Positions 15,402 to 25,326 of a stretch of DNA of 33,784 nucleotides are shown piece after piece. Position 1 is the first letter of the stretch; each line of letters opens with the position of its first letter. The DNA is taken from NCBI GenBank assembly GCA_029940535.1, contig JAPYUM010000029.1, forward strand, positions 15,199 through 48,982. The letters are read 5' to 3'. Source of the DNA: Vicinamibacterales bacterium (GTDB taxonomy: Bacteria > Acidobacteriota > Vicinamibacteria > Vicinamibacterales > UBA8438). Position numbers and translations under genes: made by a program. Below the pieces are notes generated by a model. It was not told the origin of the DNA. It searched no databases and saw only the letters and a program-made list of their open reading frames with translations.

Positions 15402-18137
15402 ATGACGTCCAGCGAGGTCCGACAGAGTTTTCTCGACTATTTCGGTGGCCAGAACCACCAGATCGTGCGCAGTGCGCCGCTGGTGCCGGCCGATGACCCG
15501 ACGTTGTTGTTCACCAACGCGGGCATGAACCAGTTCAAGGACCTCTTCCTCGGTCGCGAGCGCCGTTCCTACACGCGGGCCACCAGCTCTCAGAAGTGCA
15601 TGCGGGTCAGTGGGAAACACAACGATCTGAACAATGTCGGTCCGTCCTGGCGTCATCACACGTTCTTCGAGATGCTCGGGAATTTCTCGTTCGGCGACTA
15701 CTTCAAACCGGAGGCGATTCCGTTCGCCTGGACGCTCCTGACCGACGTGTGGGGACTCCCGGCGGACCGGTTGTACCCGACGATTTTCAGGGGCGAATCC
15801 GGTATTCCGCGAGACGATGAGGCGCACGCGATCTGGAGCGGACTGGTGCCCGCGGATCGCATCATTGAACTAGGCCTCGAGGAGAACTTCTGGGCCATGG
15901 GCGACACCGGTCCGTGCGGCCGATGTTCAGAGGTCCACTACCACCGGGGCGACGAGATCCCGTGCGGCGAACCGGTCTGTCTCGGCATCGACTGCAGTTG
16001 CGATCGCTACGTCGAGATCTGGAACAACGTCTTCATGGAATTCGACCGGGATGAGGGTGGGGCGTTGACCCCGCTGCCGGCCGCCTCGATCGACACCGGG
16101 ATGGGGCTCGAGCGGATCGTGGCGGTGCTCCAGGGTAAGGTCTCGAACTACGACACCGACCTGTTTGACTCCCTACTGCGGGCCATCGGCGACCTTACCG
16201 GCCGCACCTACGGGCCGCACACGCCGCAGCCATCGCCCGGACCGCACGACGTGTCGATGCGGGTCGTTGCCGACCATCTCCGTGCGATGACGTTCTTGAT
16301 CGCGGACGGCGTCATGCCCTCGAACGAGTGGCGCGGCTACGTGCTTCGCAAGATCATGCGTCGCGCGATGCGACACGGCAAGCGGCTGGGCACCACCGGC
16401 CCGTTCCTGCATGAGCTGGTGGATGTGCTGGTGACAGACATGGGACCGGCGTACCCGGAGCTCCCGGCCAATCGAGACACCGTGGTGCAGGTGGTGCACA
16501 CCGAAGAGGAGCGGTTCGACGCCGTCCTGAACGATGGGCTGCCCAGACTGGAGTTGGCGCTGGCCGATGCCGCCCAACGCGGCGTGCTGGCGGGCCCGGA
16601 CGTATTCCGACTGTATGACACGTACGGTCTGCCGCTCGACTTTGTGGAGGATCTCGCCAGCGAACGGGGCATCACCATCGACCGCGAGGGGTTCGACGTG
16701 GCTCTCGATGCCCAACGGCACCAATCGCGGGCCACGGCCAGCTTCGGCGCTGGCGGGGCGACCCAGTTCCAGTTCGCGTCGGATGATGAGCGGGGTTCGG
16801 TACTGGCCCGCCCGGATCACTTCGACGGCTACACCGCGACACAGATCTCTTCGACTGAGATCCTGGTGCTGTTCGACGAGACCCGCTCCGCGGTGGCGGA
16901 GCTTGGCTCGGGCGCCGGCGGGTACGCGGTCCTTGACCGCACGCCGTTCTATCTCGAGGCCGGTGGGCAGGTCTCGGATACCGGCCGGCTGACGGATACC
17001 GAGACCGGCCTGGTCGCCGCGGTGGCCGGGGTCGAGCGTCTGTCGCCAGGAGCACCACGGGCCCATCACGTGCAGGTGACCGAGGGCTGCCTCCGCACCG
17101 GGTCCCGGGTCACCGCCACGGTCGACCAGACGCGGCGCGATGCCATCCGACGCAACCATACCGCCACTCATCTGCTGCATGCTGCCCTGCGTGAACGGCT
17201 TGGTGCCCACGTCAAGCAGGCCGGCTCATTGGTGGCACCGGACCGCCTCCGGTTCGACTTTGCGCATGGCAGCCCGGTCAGCCAGACCGCGCTGGACGAG
17301 ATCGAGCGGGACGTCACCGCGGCGGTGCTCGCCAACGGATCGGTCGAGACCCAGGTGCGACCGACGCAGGATGCGATCGACGCCGGGGCCATGGCGCTGT
17401 TCGGGGAGAAGTACGGGGAATCGGTGCGCGTGGTGTCTGTGCCTGGTGTCAGCATGGAACTCTGCGGTGGGACGCACTGTCGTGCCACCGGCGATATCGG
17501 ACCGTTCACAATCACCCAGGAGAGTGGCGTGGCGTCCGGCGTCCGGCGGATCGAGGCGGTGACCGGTCATACCGCCGTCGATTACCTCCAAGGCCGACGC
17601 GCGGTGGTGCACGCCGTGATCGGAGCGCTGGGTGTACCTGAATCACAAGCGGTGGAGACGGTTGATCGCCTGCACACAGACGCGAAGCGGCTTGCGCGTG
17701 AGCTCGAACAACTCAAGTTGCAGACGGCGCTAGGGGGGACGACCGGCGGGGCCACCGACGACGCGGTCGAGATCGGTGATGCGCAGTTTGTCGCCAGACG
17801 GGTCGCGGGGCTGGAGAAGGGCTCGCTACGGGGCCTGGCGGACTCGCTGCGCGACCGCCTGTCGCGCGGCGTGGTGGTCTTGGCCTCGGAGAGTGACGGC
17901 AAGGTGTCGCTGGTCGTGTCGGTCAGCCAGGACCTCGTGGGCCGCGTGCACGCGGGCCAGATCGTCAAGACCCTGGCACCGATCATTGGCGGCGGTGGTG
18001 GTGGCCGAGCCGATTTCGCGCAGGCCGGTGGACGACAACCGGAGAAGATCGATGCGCTGCTGGCCAGCAGCCGCACCGTCGTCGGTGACATGCTCGCCGG
18101 GAAGCAACCGGCGACGGGCGTTACGGCGCCGGCTTGA
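15402..18137 (+). CDS. alaS: Alanine--tRNA ligase
   Basis: Charges tRNA-Ala. The class II catalytic core starts SSEVRQSFLDYFGGQNH and includes LFTNAGMNQFKDLFLG, then SSQKCMRVSGKHNDLNNVG and FFEMLGNFSFGDYFK. The tRNA-recognition part follows. The editing domain has NHTATHLLHAAL and CGGTHCRATGDIG with the conserved His and Cys zinc ligands. The C-terminal DHHA1 domain ends with the Gly-rich GGGGGGRADFAQAGG. 911 residues, slightly above the common 875. The frame is open upstream through recX, but ATG 15402 matches the family N-terminus and lies 4 bases after recX. Confidence 0.97.
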   Translation: MTSSEVRQSFLDYFGGQNHQIVRSAPLVPADDPTLLFTNAGMNQFKDLFLGRERRSYTRATSSQKCMRVSGKHNDLNNVGPSWRHHTFFEMLGNFSFGDYFKPEAIPFAWTLLTDVWGLPADRLYPTIFRGESGIPRDDEAHAIWSGLVPADRIIELGLEENFWAMGDTGPCGRCSEVHYHRGDEIPCGEPVCLGIDCSCDRYVEIWNNVFMEFDRDEGGALTPLPAASIDTGMGLERIVAVLQGKVSNYDTDLFDSLLRAIGDLTGRTYGPHTPQPSPGPHDVSMRVVADHLRAMTFLIADGVMPSNEWRGYVLRKIMRRAMRHGKRLGTTGPFLHELVDVLVTDMGPAYPELPANRDTVVQVVHTEEERFDAVLNDGLPRLELALADAAQRGVLAGPDVFRLYDTYGLPLDFVEDLASERGITIDREGFDVALDAQRHQSRATASFGAGGATQFQFASDDERGSVLARPDHFDGYTATQISSTEILVLFDETRSAVAELGSGAGGYAVLDRTPFYLEAGGQVSDTGRLTDTETGLVAAVAGVERLSPGAPRAHHVQVTEGCLRTGSRVTATVDQTRRDAIRRNHTATHLLHAALRERLGAHVKQAGSLVAPDRLRFDFAHGSPVSQTALDEIERDVTAAVLANGSVETQVRPTQDAIDAGAMALFGEKYGESVRVVSVPGVSMELCGGTHCRATGDIGPFTITQESGVASGVRRIEAVTGHTAVDYLQGRRAVVHAVIGALGVPESQAVETVDRLHTDAKRLARELEQLKLQTALGGTTGGATDDAVEIGDAQFVARRVAGLEKGSLRGLADSLRDRLSRGVVVLASESDGKVSLVVSVSQDLVGRVHAGQIVKTLAPIIGGGGGGRADFAQAGGRQPEKIDALLASSRTVVGDMLAGKQPATGVTAPA

Positions 18138-18182
18138 AGTTCCGATAAGAGTACCGATGCGTCGAATATTCTCCAATAGATA

Positions 18183-18950
18183 GTGACTAGATTATTGGGT
18201 TTGCTCGCTCTGAAGACGGTTGTTGCCGTCACCGTCGCGCTTGTTCTGGGCGGCAGCGCGACCGCGCACGCCCAGATATTCACCTGGCGGGAGGCCGACG
18301 GTGTGCTCGTCGTGTCCGATACGCCGCGCACGCCAGGCCTCACCGCGGTCGCCGTTCGTGGCGCGACCGCCATTCGCGCAACCCGGGTCGCCCGGCCGCC
18401 CAACGGGCAGGATTTTTCCGCCATTATCCTGCGGGAGGCGACCCGACACGGGGTTCGGCCGGAGTTGGTACGGGCCGTCATTCAGGTCGAATCGGCGTTC
18501 GATCCGCGAGCGCGATCGCCGGTGGGCGCCATGGGACTGATGCAGCTGATGCCAGGCACCGCTGCGGATCTGCGGGTGACGGACCCGTATGATCCGGAGC
18601 AGAACATCCGTGGCGGGGTCACTTATCTCCGTGGTCTGCTTGACCGTTTCGACGGGAACGAGGAGTTGGCGCTGGCCGCCTACAACGCCGGCCCCGGGGC
18701 GGTGGCGCGTCATGGCAATCAGGTGCCGCCATACACCGAAACGCGGAACTATTTGGCCCGGGTTCGCTCCTCGGCTGGTTCGCCGCTGGCCAGCGGCCTC
18801 GCGGATGCGGCCCGCCACACGACCATCGCGGGACGGGGTCAGACCATCTACAAGAGCTACGAGGTGGTCAACGGCCGGCGAATCCCTTCCTTCTCGGACG
18901 TTCCGCCCCGGATCCCGCCCCCCGCGGATGACGCGGGCGAGGACCGGTGA
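18183..18950 (+). CDS. Lytic transglycosylase (SLT domain) with signal peptide
   Basis: Periplasmic enzyme cleaving the MurNAc-GlcNAc bond of peptidoglycan. A signal peptide with core VVAVTVALVLGG and cleavage after AHA is followed by a short DUF4124-like segment (IFTWREADGVLVVSDTP). The SLT domain spans about residues 80-195 with catalytic Glu103 in QVESAFDPRARSPVGAMGLM, then QLMPGTA, NIRGGVTYLRGLLDRF and LALAAYNAGPGAVARHG. A C-terminal tail contains YEVVNGRRIPSFSDVPP. Start GTG 18183; a TATTCT -10 candidate (18167-18172) lies 10 bases upstream. The end overlaps the S4 gene by 4 bases. Confidence 0.9.
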   Translation: MTRLLGLLALKTVVAVTVALVLGGSATAHAQIFTWREADGVLVVSDTPRTPGLTAVAVRGATAIRATRVARPPNGQDFSAIILREATRHGVRPELVRAVIQVESAFDPRARSPVGAMGLMQLMPGTAADLRVTDPYDPEQNIRGGVTYLRGLLDRFDGNEELALAAYNAGPGAVARHGNQVPPYTETRNYLARVRSSAGSPLASGLADAARHTTIAGRGQTIYKSYEVVNGRRIPSFSDVPPRIPPPADDAGEDR

Positions 18951-19348
18951 CCCCGGACGATGTCCCCGCCGGCCGCGTCAGGCTCGACGTCTGGCTCGAC
19001 GTGACCTGTCTCTTCAAAACCCGGTCTGAAGCGCAGCGCGCCTGTCGGAACGGGAAGGTGGAGATAAATGCACAGCGCGCCAAGCCGCACCGCACCGTCG
19101 AGGTCGGCGACCGTCTCTCGGTCAGGCGCCCTCAGGGCCGGACCCAGCAAGTCGTGATCCTGGTCATTGCCGCCCAGCATCTCCCGAAGGCGGACGCCCG
19201 GATGCTGTACGAGGACGTGACGCCGCCGCCGACACCGGAGGAGGTCGAATTCCGACGGATGGGTGGCGGGTCCAGCCGAGGGACCAGCGCCCCAGACAAA
19301 CGACAGCGACGCGAGCTACAACGGCTGAAGAGATTGCAGGGGGCGTAG
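18947..19348 (+). CDS. S4-domain RNA-binding protein (Hsp15/RqcP family)
   Basis: A small S4 domain at residues 10-75: VRLDVWLDVTCLFKTRSEAQ, then CRNGKVEINAQRAKP and VEVGDRLSV. Hsp15 and RqcP relatives bind 50S subunits carrying a stalled peptidyl-tRNA and take part in ribosome rescue. The C-terminal part is charged, with a PPPTPEEVEFRRM segment and a basic KRQRRELQRLKR end that resembles Hsp15 tails. Length 133. The GTG start overlaps the transglycosylase stop by 4 bases. Which family member it is cannot be settled from sequence alone. Confidence 0.8.
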   Translation: MTPDDVPAGRVRLDVWLDVTCLFKTRSEAQRACRNGKVEINAQRAKPHRTVEVGDRLSVRRPQGRTQQVVILVIAAQHLPKADARMLYEDVTPPPTPEEVEFRRMGGGSSRGTSAPDKRQRRELQRLKRLQGA

Positions 19349-19362
19349 GCCGCACTCAGGCG

Positions 19363-19371
19363 TGTTAAACT
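19363..19371 (+). promoter_or_regulatory. Extended -10 for rpsT
   Basis: TGTTAAACT fits an extended -10 (TGn plus TAAACT, 4 of 6). It gives a leader of about 58 bases before the TTG start at 19436, which, unlike several other genes here, has an AAGGA ribosome-binding site (19420-19424). No -35 match. Confidence 0.35.
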
Positions 19372-19435
19372 GCCTGGTCGCTCGGTGAGCAGAATCGCGG
19401 CATCGACACCATCAGAAAAAAGGATCCGGAACGAT

Positions 19436-19708
19436 TTGGCGAATCACAAGCACACGTTGAAGTCACAGCGGCAGGACATTGTCCGGCGAGAGCGCAATCG
19501 GGGCCTACGCACCCGCTTGCGACGGGCGTTGCGATCGCTACGCTCGGCCATCGATGCGGGCAAGACGGACGAAGCTCGGTCGGTGCTCAACGGCACCGTG
19601 TCGTTGATCGACAAGATGTCGGCCAAAGGCATCATTCACGACAACGCGGCGGCCCGATACAAGTCGCGGCTCGCCAAACGTCTTGCCGGCGCCGTCGCAG
19701 CTAGCTAG
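19436..19708 (+). CDS. rpsT: 30S ribosomal protein S20
   Basis: Binds 16S rRNA early in 30S assembly. The N-terminus (M)ANHKHTLKSQRQDIVRRERN is the classic S20 opening; RSAIDAGKTDEARSVLNG and a long GIIHDNAAARYKSRLAKRL helix follow. It is 90 residues and very basic. The start is TTG 19436, since the conserved sequence begins at ANHK and a run AAAAAAGGA lies at a suitable distance. A GTG 51 bases upstream is in frame but adds residues not expected in S20. Its stop overlaps the convergent holA stop by 4 bases. Confidence 0.94.
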   Translation: MANHKHTLKSQRQDIVRRERNRGLRTRLRRALRSLRSAIDAGKTDEARSVLNGTVSLIDKMSAKGIIHDNAAARYKSRLAKRLAGAVAAS

Positions 19709-20667
19709 GACCGTCGCCCGCTCGGCGACACCGTGGCAGGGACATCACCCACGCCGCATAGCGCCATCACCAATCTCTCCAGCAGCACCCGGTGCTCACC
19801 GGCCGAGCTCTTGAGTTTGAGGTCTGTCTGGAACAGGGCGTCGACGGCGGCTGGCAGGCGGTGTGACGGGAGTTTCGTTCGCACCACCCAGGCCAGCTGG
19901 CCTAGCAGCATATAGGGCGCCGCGCCCGACTCCAGCACCAGGGCCAGTTCTCTCAGCGCCTCCGCCGCCTGACCGCGCTCGATGGCCCGGGCGACGGCCC
20001 AGTCGTCATGCGACGTGGCCGGACCGGCCACGGCCCGCACGTCGTCCAAGCCAATGGAGGACTGACCGGCCGCGAACAACAGAAGCCGGTCGACATCGCC
20101 CCGCAGACGAGTGAGATTCGGTCCGGCGGCCGCGGCCAGGAGTTTCGCGGCCGACGGCTGAATCGTCGAGCCTTCTTCCGACACCCGCCGTCGCACCCAT
20201 CGCTCGGCGTCGGCCAGCGTCTCGAGCACGCCGCAGGTGACGACAACCGCCGCCGCGAGCAGTCGCGTCGTGAGGCGGCGACGCTTGTCGAGGTCTCCCG
20301 ACACAAGCACGAGGGTGGCATGAGGCGAAGGCTCCGCCAGATAGGCCTCGAACGATTCCTGGTCGCGGGCCGTCGCCTTGGTCTCGCGCTTGGGCGCCAG
20401 GCAGCGTTCCGCGTGCGGCACGATGACCACCCGTCGCGACGCCATCATCGGCAACATCTGCGTCGCGTCGGTGACATGCCCCAGGGTCGTCTCCCCCCCG
20501 TGGAGTCGTTCAACGTTGAACGCGCGTAGCCCCTCGTCGACGACCTCCTCGAACGCGTCCGCCATCTCCGCCTTTTCCACCGCATCGTCGCCCAGCACGA
20601 GATAGATCGGCTCCAGATCACCGGACGCTATCTGCTCTCGGGCCGTACTGGGAGTGATGCTACGCAC
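19705..20667 (-). CDS. holA: DNA polymerase III subunit delta
   Basis: Clamp-loader subunit that opens the beta clamp. An N-terminal AAA+-like fold begins PIYLVLGDDAVEKAEMADAF. Also seen are MMASRRVVIVPHAERCL, EAYLAEPSPHATLVLVSGDLDKRRRL, then RVSEEGSTIQPSAAKLLAAAAG, NLTRLRGDVDRLLLFA and a C-terminal collar with LLGQLAWVVRTKLPS, all characteristic of HolA. 320 residues. The GTG start (20667) is preceded by TAGAAT with 6 bases between. It forms the end of leuS-lptE-holA, an order also known from many proteobacteria, but may have its own leaderless promoter. Confidence 0.92.
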   Translation of the reverse strand: MRSITPSTAREQIASGDLEPIYLVLGDDAVEKAEMADAFEEVVDEGLRAFNVERLHGGETTLGHVTDATQMLPMMASRRVVIVPHAERCLAPKRETKATARDQESFEAYLAEPSPHATLVLVSGDLDKRRRLTTRLLAAAVVVTCGVLETLADAERWVRRRVSEEGSTIQPSAAKLLAAAAGPNLTRLRGDVDRLLLFAAGQSSIGLDDVRAVAGPATSHDDWAVARAIERGQAAEALRELALVLESGAAPYMLLGQLAWVVRTKLPSHRLPAAVDALFQTDLKLKSSAGEHRVLLERLVMALCGVGDVPATVSPSGRRS

Positions 20668-20673
20668 GTCGAG

Positions 20674-20679
20674 ATTCTA
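20674..20679 (-). promoter_or_regulatory. -10 box TAGAAT with 6-base spacing to holA start
   Basis: On the minus strand TAGAAT (5 of 6) is followed by CTCGAC and then GTG, the holA start. This matches the TATAAT-N6-start layout seen at 6211 and 12705 and would give a leaderless holA transcript inside the leuS operon. No -35 match. Confidence 0.45.
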
Positions 20680-20729
20680 CCAGGGTGCCGAAAACCCACC
20701 GTGGGGCGGTGGGAGCGGGCCCTCAACCG

Positions 20730-21278
20730 CTAAAACGCTTCTAGGATCGAACTCACTACCGTGATGGCGAAATCGCGGGCCAATCGTTCGACGGCATTCG
20801 ACTGCTGTCCGAAGAACGTATTGGCATCCAACTGGCCACCGCTGCCTGACGCGACTTCGTACTCGTCGCTGAAGGTCAGGGCCGGGTTTTCCCAGAGAAT
20901 CTCGTCGGTCGTCAAGTCACGGAATTCGATGGCGACGCGGAGCGTAAAAATATACTGGGACGCCTGTTGCTGGGCGCTGAATGTCGCTGGCTGTATGTCG
21001 ATGCTACTGATCGTGCCGGATAGCAAGGCGTCGACGCCGGTATCGGCCGACGATACGTTGTAGCTGCCTCGTCCGATGAACTGCGTGACGACCTGTTGGG
21101 TCAGGGTCTGCTCGACCTCGAACACCGTCGTTGCGTTCTCGAACAGCGGGATCCCGATAGTCTGGATGTAGTCCGGCAGGAATGACCCCTGCCCGGCCAG
21201 CGTGTAACCGCAGCCGCTGTTGGCCGCGGCCGTCAGGAGCGCACCAGCCAGAACCATCGCGCGATGTCGCCTGATCAT
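20730..21278 (-). CDS. lptE: LPS-assembly lipoprotein LptE
   Basis: LptE plugs the LptD barrel that inserts lipopolysaccharide in the outer membrane. A signal peptide (VLAGALLTAAANSG) leads to Cys in SGCGYTLAGQG, and GYTL directly after the lipid Cys is a family signature. IGIPLFENATTVFEVEQTLT, then DALLSGTISSIDI and AIEFRDLTTDEILWENPALTF follow the family pattern. 182 residues. A GGAGAAG ribosome-binding site lies 5 bases before the ATG. The lipobox has Asn at -3, slightly unusual. Lies between leuS and holA as in proteobacteria and supports a diderm host. Confidence 0.88.
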   Translation of the reverse strand: MIRRHRAMVLAGALLTAAANSGCGYTLAGQGSFLPDYIQTIGIPLFENATTVFEVEQTLTQQVVTQFIGRGSYNVSSADTGVDALLSGTISSIDIQPATFSAQQQASQYIFTLRVAIEFRDLTTDEILWENPALTFSDEYEVASGSGGQLDANTFFGQQSNAVERLARDFAITVVSSILEAF

Positions 21279-21337
21279 CTGTCTTCTCCGGTCTCCGCGC
21301 GGCCGGCTACGCCTCGTCCTGGCCGCCCGCTAGGGCA

Positions 21338-23905
21338 CTAGGTCACCACGATGTTCACGAGTTTGCGTCGAACCACCACCACTCGGGCGATCGTCTTGCC
21401 GTCGGTGTAGGACTGCACCGACGCGTTCGCGAGCGCGGCGGCCCGCAGGTCGTCGTCCGAGATGTCGGCCCCGACCGTGAGACGAGCGCGGAGTTTCCCG
21501 TTGATCTGAACCGGCACCACGAGCTCGTCGGCCCGCGCCACGTCCGGGTCGAAGGTGGGCCACGCCGCCGTGGTCAAACCGCCCGTGCGCCCCAGCCGCT
21601 CCCACAGCTCCTCGCAGAGGTGGGGCGTAAACGGTGACAGCATCAGGACGAGCGCGTCCACCGCTTCGGCCAGGACCCGGGCGGTATGGGCCGGCGCCTG
21701 GTCCGCCGCGTACGCGTCCGTTGTTCCGTGTGGTGCCAGTCCCTGCTGCTCACAGAACGCGTAGAGGTCGTTCACCAGTTCCATCAAGGCGGAGACCGCA
21801 GTGTTCAAGTGTACACGTGGGTCGAGGTCGGCCGATACCCGGCGAATCGAGTCGTGCGTCTTGCGACGCAGCGCGCGATGGGCGTCATCGAGCGTCGTCG
21901 AGTCCAAGTCGCCCGACGCTCCGGTGACCACGGGCCCGATGGTCGTCACGAGACGCCAGACCCGCGTCAGAAACCGGTAGCTCCCTTCCAGCCCCGAGTC
22001 GTTCCACTCGAGCTCCTTCTCCGGAGGCGCGACGAACATCTCATACAGACGCAGCGCGTCGGCGCCGAACTGGTCGATCATCTTGTCCGGGTCAACGACG
22101 TTGCCCTTCGATTTCGACATCACGTTGCCGTCACGCAGCACCATGCCCTGCGTCAGCAGCCGCGTAAACGGCTCGTCGTGGTCCACCTGTCCGAGATCCT
22201 TGAAGACGCGGCAGAAGAACCGCGAATAGATCAGATGCAAGATCGCGTGCTCGACACCACCGATGTAGAAATCGACGGGCGCCCAGTAGCGCACCCGCTC
22301 TGGGTCGAAGGCCTGACTGTCGTTGGTCGGATCGCAATAGCGATAGAAGTACCACGATGAATCGAAGAACGTGTCCATCGTGTCGGTCTCTCGGCGGGCC
22401 GGGCCCGCGCATGACGGACAGGCGACATTGACGAACTCCGGAATCTGCGCGAGTGGGGAATCGCCCCGGCCCGTGAACTCGGCCACGTGCGGCAACTCGA
22501 CTGGCAGATCGTCGTACGGCACCGGCTGCAGCCCACAGACCTCACAATGGATGATCGGGATCGGCGTGCCCCAGTATCGCTGCCGCGAGACGCCCCAATC
22601 CTTGAGCCGGAACTGAACCGTGGGCTGTCCCACGTCCAGGGTCTCGGCCGCGCCGGCCATGAACGTGGCGGCGTCATCCGTTGAGCGCCCGGTGAATTCG
22701 CCTGAATTCACGAGTGTGCCGGGACCCGCGTAGGCGGCCTCCATGGTCGCTCCATCAAGCGGCGCCGTGGCCAGGTCATCGCCCTCAGCCGGCTGGATCA
22801 CCACCTGCACCGGAAGGCCGTACTTGCGAGCGAACTCGAAGTCTCGCTGGTCGTGCGCCGGTACGGCCATCACCGCGCCCGTGCCGTAGTCGACCAGGAC
22901 GAAATTCGCGATCCAGATCGGTACCGGGCGACCGGTGAACGGATTGACGGCGGTTCGTCCGGTGTCAAACCCCTCCTTTTCGACCGCCCCGGTCCGCCGG
23001 TCGGTGCGATCCTGCGCGCGGAATTGTTGCACCTGCCGGCGAAAGGCGTCCCCGTCTGGCGCCTCGTCGGCGAACCGGTCGACCAGCGGATGCTCTGGCG
23101 CGAGCAGCACGACGGTGGCGCCGAAGATGGTGTCGATCCGGGTGGTGAACACCTCGATATCGACCGGGTCGGCTTGTCCTGTCCCTACATCGACCGCGAA
23201 TCGGACCAGCGCGCCCTCGGAGCGGCCGATCCAGTTGCGCTGCATCGTCAGCACTTTGTCGGGCCACTCATCCAGGCCGTCGATCCCCTCGAGGAGATCA
23301 TCCGCATACTGCGTGATCCGCAAGAACCACTGCTCGAGATCGCTCGGCTCCACCGTGGACCCGCACCGCCAGCATCCGCCATCTACCACCTGCTCGTTGG
23401 CGAGCACGGTCGAGCAGCCCGGGCACCAGTTCACCGTCGACCGGCGCCGATACGCGATGTCCCGCTCGAACATCTGCAGGAACAACCACTGGTTCCACTT
23501 GTAGTAGCTGGGATCGCACGTGGCAAACTCACGCTCCCACGAGTAGCTGATCCCCAGACGCTGGAGCTGCCCCTTCATGTGGGCGATGTTCTCGCGGGTC
23601 CAGGTCTCCGGGTGCGACTTGTTCTTGATGGCGGCATTCTCGGCCGGCAACCCAAACGCGTCCCACCCGAACGGGTGCAGGACGTTGAACCCCCGCATCC
23701 GTTTCATGCGCGCGATGACGTCCCCGATCATGTAGTTGCGGACGTGCCCCACGTGCGCGTGACCGGACGGATACGCGAACATGACCAGGCAGTAGTACTT
23801 GGGACGATCGGGATCCTCCCGTACCTCGAAGGCACGCTGCTCGGTCCAGCGTCGTTGCCACTTCTGCTCGATGGACTGCGGCGTGTAATCGGGCACGATG
23901 CTCAC
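21338..23905 (-). CDS. leuS: Leucine--tRNA ligase
   Basis: Class I synthetase charging tRNA-Leu. Signatures in order: [14 protein letters not shown], the HIGH region [20 protein letters not shown], then [17 protein letters not shown], a zinc-binding CPGC/CWRC pair, the editing CP1 domain with [13 protein letters not shown] and [19 protein letters not shown], and [13 protein letters not shown] as KMSKS. The first Lys of that motif is Val here. About 855 residues. The frame is open to an ATG at 23980, but a TATGAT -10 (23967-23972) overlaps that ATG, so GTG 23905, giving [10 protein letters not shown], is preferred. First gene of leuS-lptE-holA. Confidence 0.95.
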   Translation of the reverse strand: MSIVPDYTPQSIEQKWQRRWTEQRAFEVREDPDRPKYYCLVMFAYPSGHAHVGHVRNYMIGDVIARMKRMRGFNVLHPFGWDAFGLPAENAAIKNKSHPETWTRENIAHMKGQLQRLGISYSWEREFATCDPSYYKWNQWLFLQMFERDIAYRRRSTVNWCPGCSTVLANEQVVDGGCWRCGSTVEPSDLEQWFLRITQYADDLLEGIDGLDEWPDKVLTMQRNWIGRSEGALVRFAVDVGTGQADPVDIEVFTTRIDTIFGATVVLLAPEHPLVDRFADEAPDGDAFRRQVQQFRAQDRTDRRTGAVEKEGFDTGRTAVNPFTGRPVPIWIANFVLVDYGTGAVMAVPAHDQRDFEFARKYGLPVQVVIQPAEGDDLATAPLDGATMEAAYAGPGTLVNSGEFTGRSTDDAATFMAGAAETLDVGQPTVQFRLKDWGVSRQRYWGTPIPIIHCEVCGLQPVPYDDLPVELPHVAEFTGRGDSPLAQIPEFVNVACPSCAGPARRETDTMDTFFDSSWYFYRYCDPTNDSQAFDPERVRYWAPVDFYIGGVEHAILHLIYSRFFCRVFKDLGQVDHDEPFTRLLTQGMVLRDGNVMSKSKGNVVDPDKMIDQFGADALRLYEMFVAPPEKELEWNDSGLEGSYRFLTRVWRLVTTIGPVVTGASGDLDSTTLDDAHRALRRKTHDSIRRVSADLDPRVHLNTAVSALMELVNDLYAFCEQQGLAPHGTTDAYAADQAPAHTARVLAEAVDALVLMLSPFTPHLCEELWERLGRTGGLTTAAWPTFDPDVARADELVVPVQINGKLRARLTVGADISDDDLRAAALANASVQSYTDGKTIARVVVVRRKLVNIVVT

Positions 23906-23966
23906 TACCGAATGTCGGGTGGAAACGTGGACAAACCGCTCGAGGTGTGCGGCACTGGATGCGCCA

Positions 23967-23972
23967 ATCATA
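23967..23972 (-). promoter_or_regulatory. -10 box TATGAT for leuS
   Basis: TATGAT (5 of 6) on the minus strand would start transcription near 23959, about 54 bases before GTG 23905. This supports the internal GTG start of leuS. No -35 match at the expected distance. Confidence 0.35.
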
Positions 23973-24114
23973 TCAGGCACCTCGCGGCCGCTCCGCGGCG
24001 ACCCTCGTCGTGGTCCGCACGCGTCGCCGCCGGTTCGAGTCGGGCCTTGACGTCGGCCGTCTCGGTGGGCATCCTCGGCAGGACGCGCTCGCTTGGTAAC
24101 CGGGGGAACTATCG

Positions 24115-25326
24115 ATGCCTCAGATGAATCGCCGCATGTGCCTCAAGTCCATGGTGGGCGCGGGTACGTTTCTTGGGCTGGACGCCATGTTCACCGCCGA
24201 ACGGTCCGACGCGGCCCAGATCGGTCCGAACGATCAGATCAAGGTCACCAAAATTGAGTCCTTTGTGCTGACCAATTCGTGGGTCTTCGTCAAGATCTCC
24301 ACCGACGCCGGTATTACCGGCTGGGGGGAGATGCTCAAGGACGACGCCAAGGCCTGTGCGGCCGGCGCCCTCGAAGTCGCGGACTATCTGGTCGGTCTCG
24401 ACCCGTTTCCGATCGTGCATCACTGGCAGGCGATCCATCGGGGAGCGTTCTATCGCGGTGGACCGATCAAGACCGCTATTCTGAGCGGCATCGATCAAGC
24501 GCTCTGGGACATCAAGGGCAAGGCCTACGGGGTTCCGGTCTACAAGCTACTCGGCGGTCCGGTGCGTGACCGTGCGCGCGTCTATGGCACCATCAGCGCC
24601 GACACCGGTGTCAACGCCATGAAGTTCCTGCTTCGGGGGGCAGAGGGCCGGCAGCCGACCAAGTATGTCGAAGGCAAGAGGTTTGTCGATTCGGTCGTGG
24701 AGCGTTTCGCGGCGCTGCGTGAAGAGCACGGCGACGAGGCCGACATCGGCGCGGAATTTCACGGAGCGGTGCAGCCGGCGACCGCCGCGCTGTTGATCAA
24801 GGCGCTGGAGCCCTACAATCCGTGGTTCTACGAAGAAGTCGTCCAGGCGCTCAACGTCGACGTCATGGCCGAACTGGCGAAGACGACGCATGTTCCCCTG
24901 GCCACCGGTGAACGTATTTTCACCAAGTGGGGCTTCCGGGAAGTGCTCGAGAAGGGAGCCGCCAAGATCCTGCAGCCGGACGTCGCGTACGCCGGGGGCA
25001 TCACCGAGTTGCGGTTGATCGCCGGCATGGCCGAGGCCTACTACGTCCCGATCGCGCCACACAACCCCAACGGGCCGTGCTCGCTGGCGGCGAGCCTCCA
25101 ACTCGCCGGGTGTGTCCCCAATTTCCTGATTCAAGAGCGGGGCGACCGCGAGCACGACCTGCTGGCCAAGCCGCTGCCGCCAGTCAAAGACGGCTACCGA
25201 CCGTTGCCGACCGATCCCGGTCTGGGCATCACCATCGACGAAGACAAGCTCATGGCTCGGGTCGGTGAACCCAGGCCGTATCTGCCCCGGTTCGATGAAG
25301 ATGACGGCTCGGTCATCGACTGGTAG
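24115..25326 (+). CDS. Enolase-superfamily sugar-acid dehydratase (galactonate dehydratase-like), Tat-exported
   Basis: Mandelate racemase/muconate lactonizing family member, likely dehydrating a sugar acid. The N-terminus has a twin-arginine-like signal ([20 protein letters not shown]), so it is predicted to be exported folded. The capping domain includes [16 protein letters not shown]. The barrel has GAEFHGAV (GalD has Asp-x-His here; Asp is replaced by Glu), [15 protein letters not shown] and the catalytic His in [14 protein letters not shown]. 403 residues. The best match I recognise is D-galactonate dehydratase, but substrate specificity cannot be read from sequence. ATG 24115 follows a GGGGGA at workable distance. 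Divergent from leuS. Its export places it in the same compartment as the PQQ dehydrogenases downstream. Confidence 0.75.
   Translation: MPQMNRRMCLKSMVGAGTFLGLDAMFTAERSDAAQIGPNDQIKVTKIESFVLTNSWVFVKISTDAGITGWGEMLKDDAKACAAGALEVADYLVGLDPFPIVHHWQAIHRGAFYRGGPIKTAILSGIDQALWDIKGKAYGVPVYKLLGGPVRDRARVYGTISADTGVNAMKFLLRGAEGRQPTKYVEGKRFVDSVVERFAALREEHGDEADIGAEFHGAVQPATAALLIKALEPYNPWFYEEVVQALNVDVMAELAKTTHVPLATGERIFTKWGFREVLEKGAAKILQPDVAYAGGITELRLIAGMAEAYYVPIAPHNPNGPCSLAASLQLAGCVPNFLIQERGDREHDLLAKPLPPVKDGYRPLPTDPGLGITIDEDKLMARVGEPRPYLPRFDEDDGSVIDW

Noticed and set aside
22853-24127. Plus-strand open frame of 424 codons opposite leuS
   Set aside because: leuS signatures are complete on the minus strand; the plus frame is an antisense shadow.
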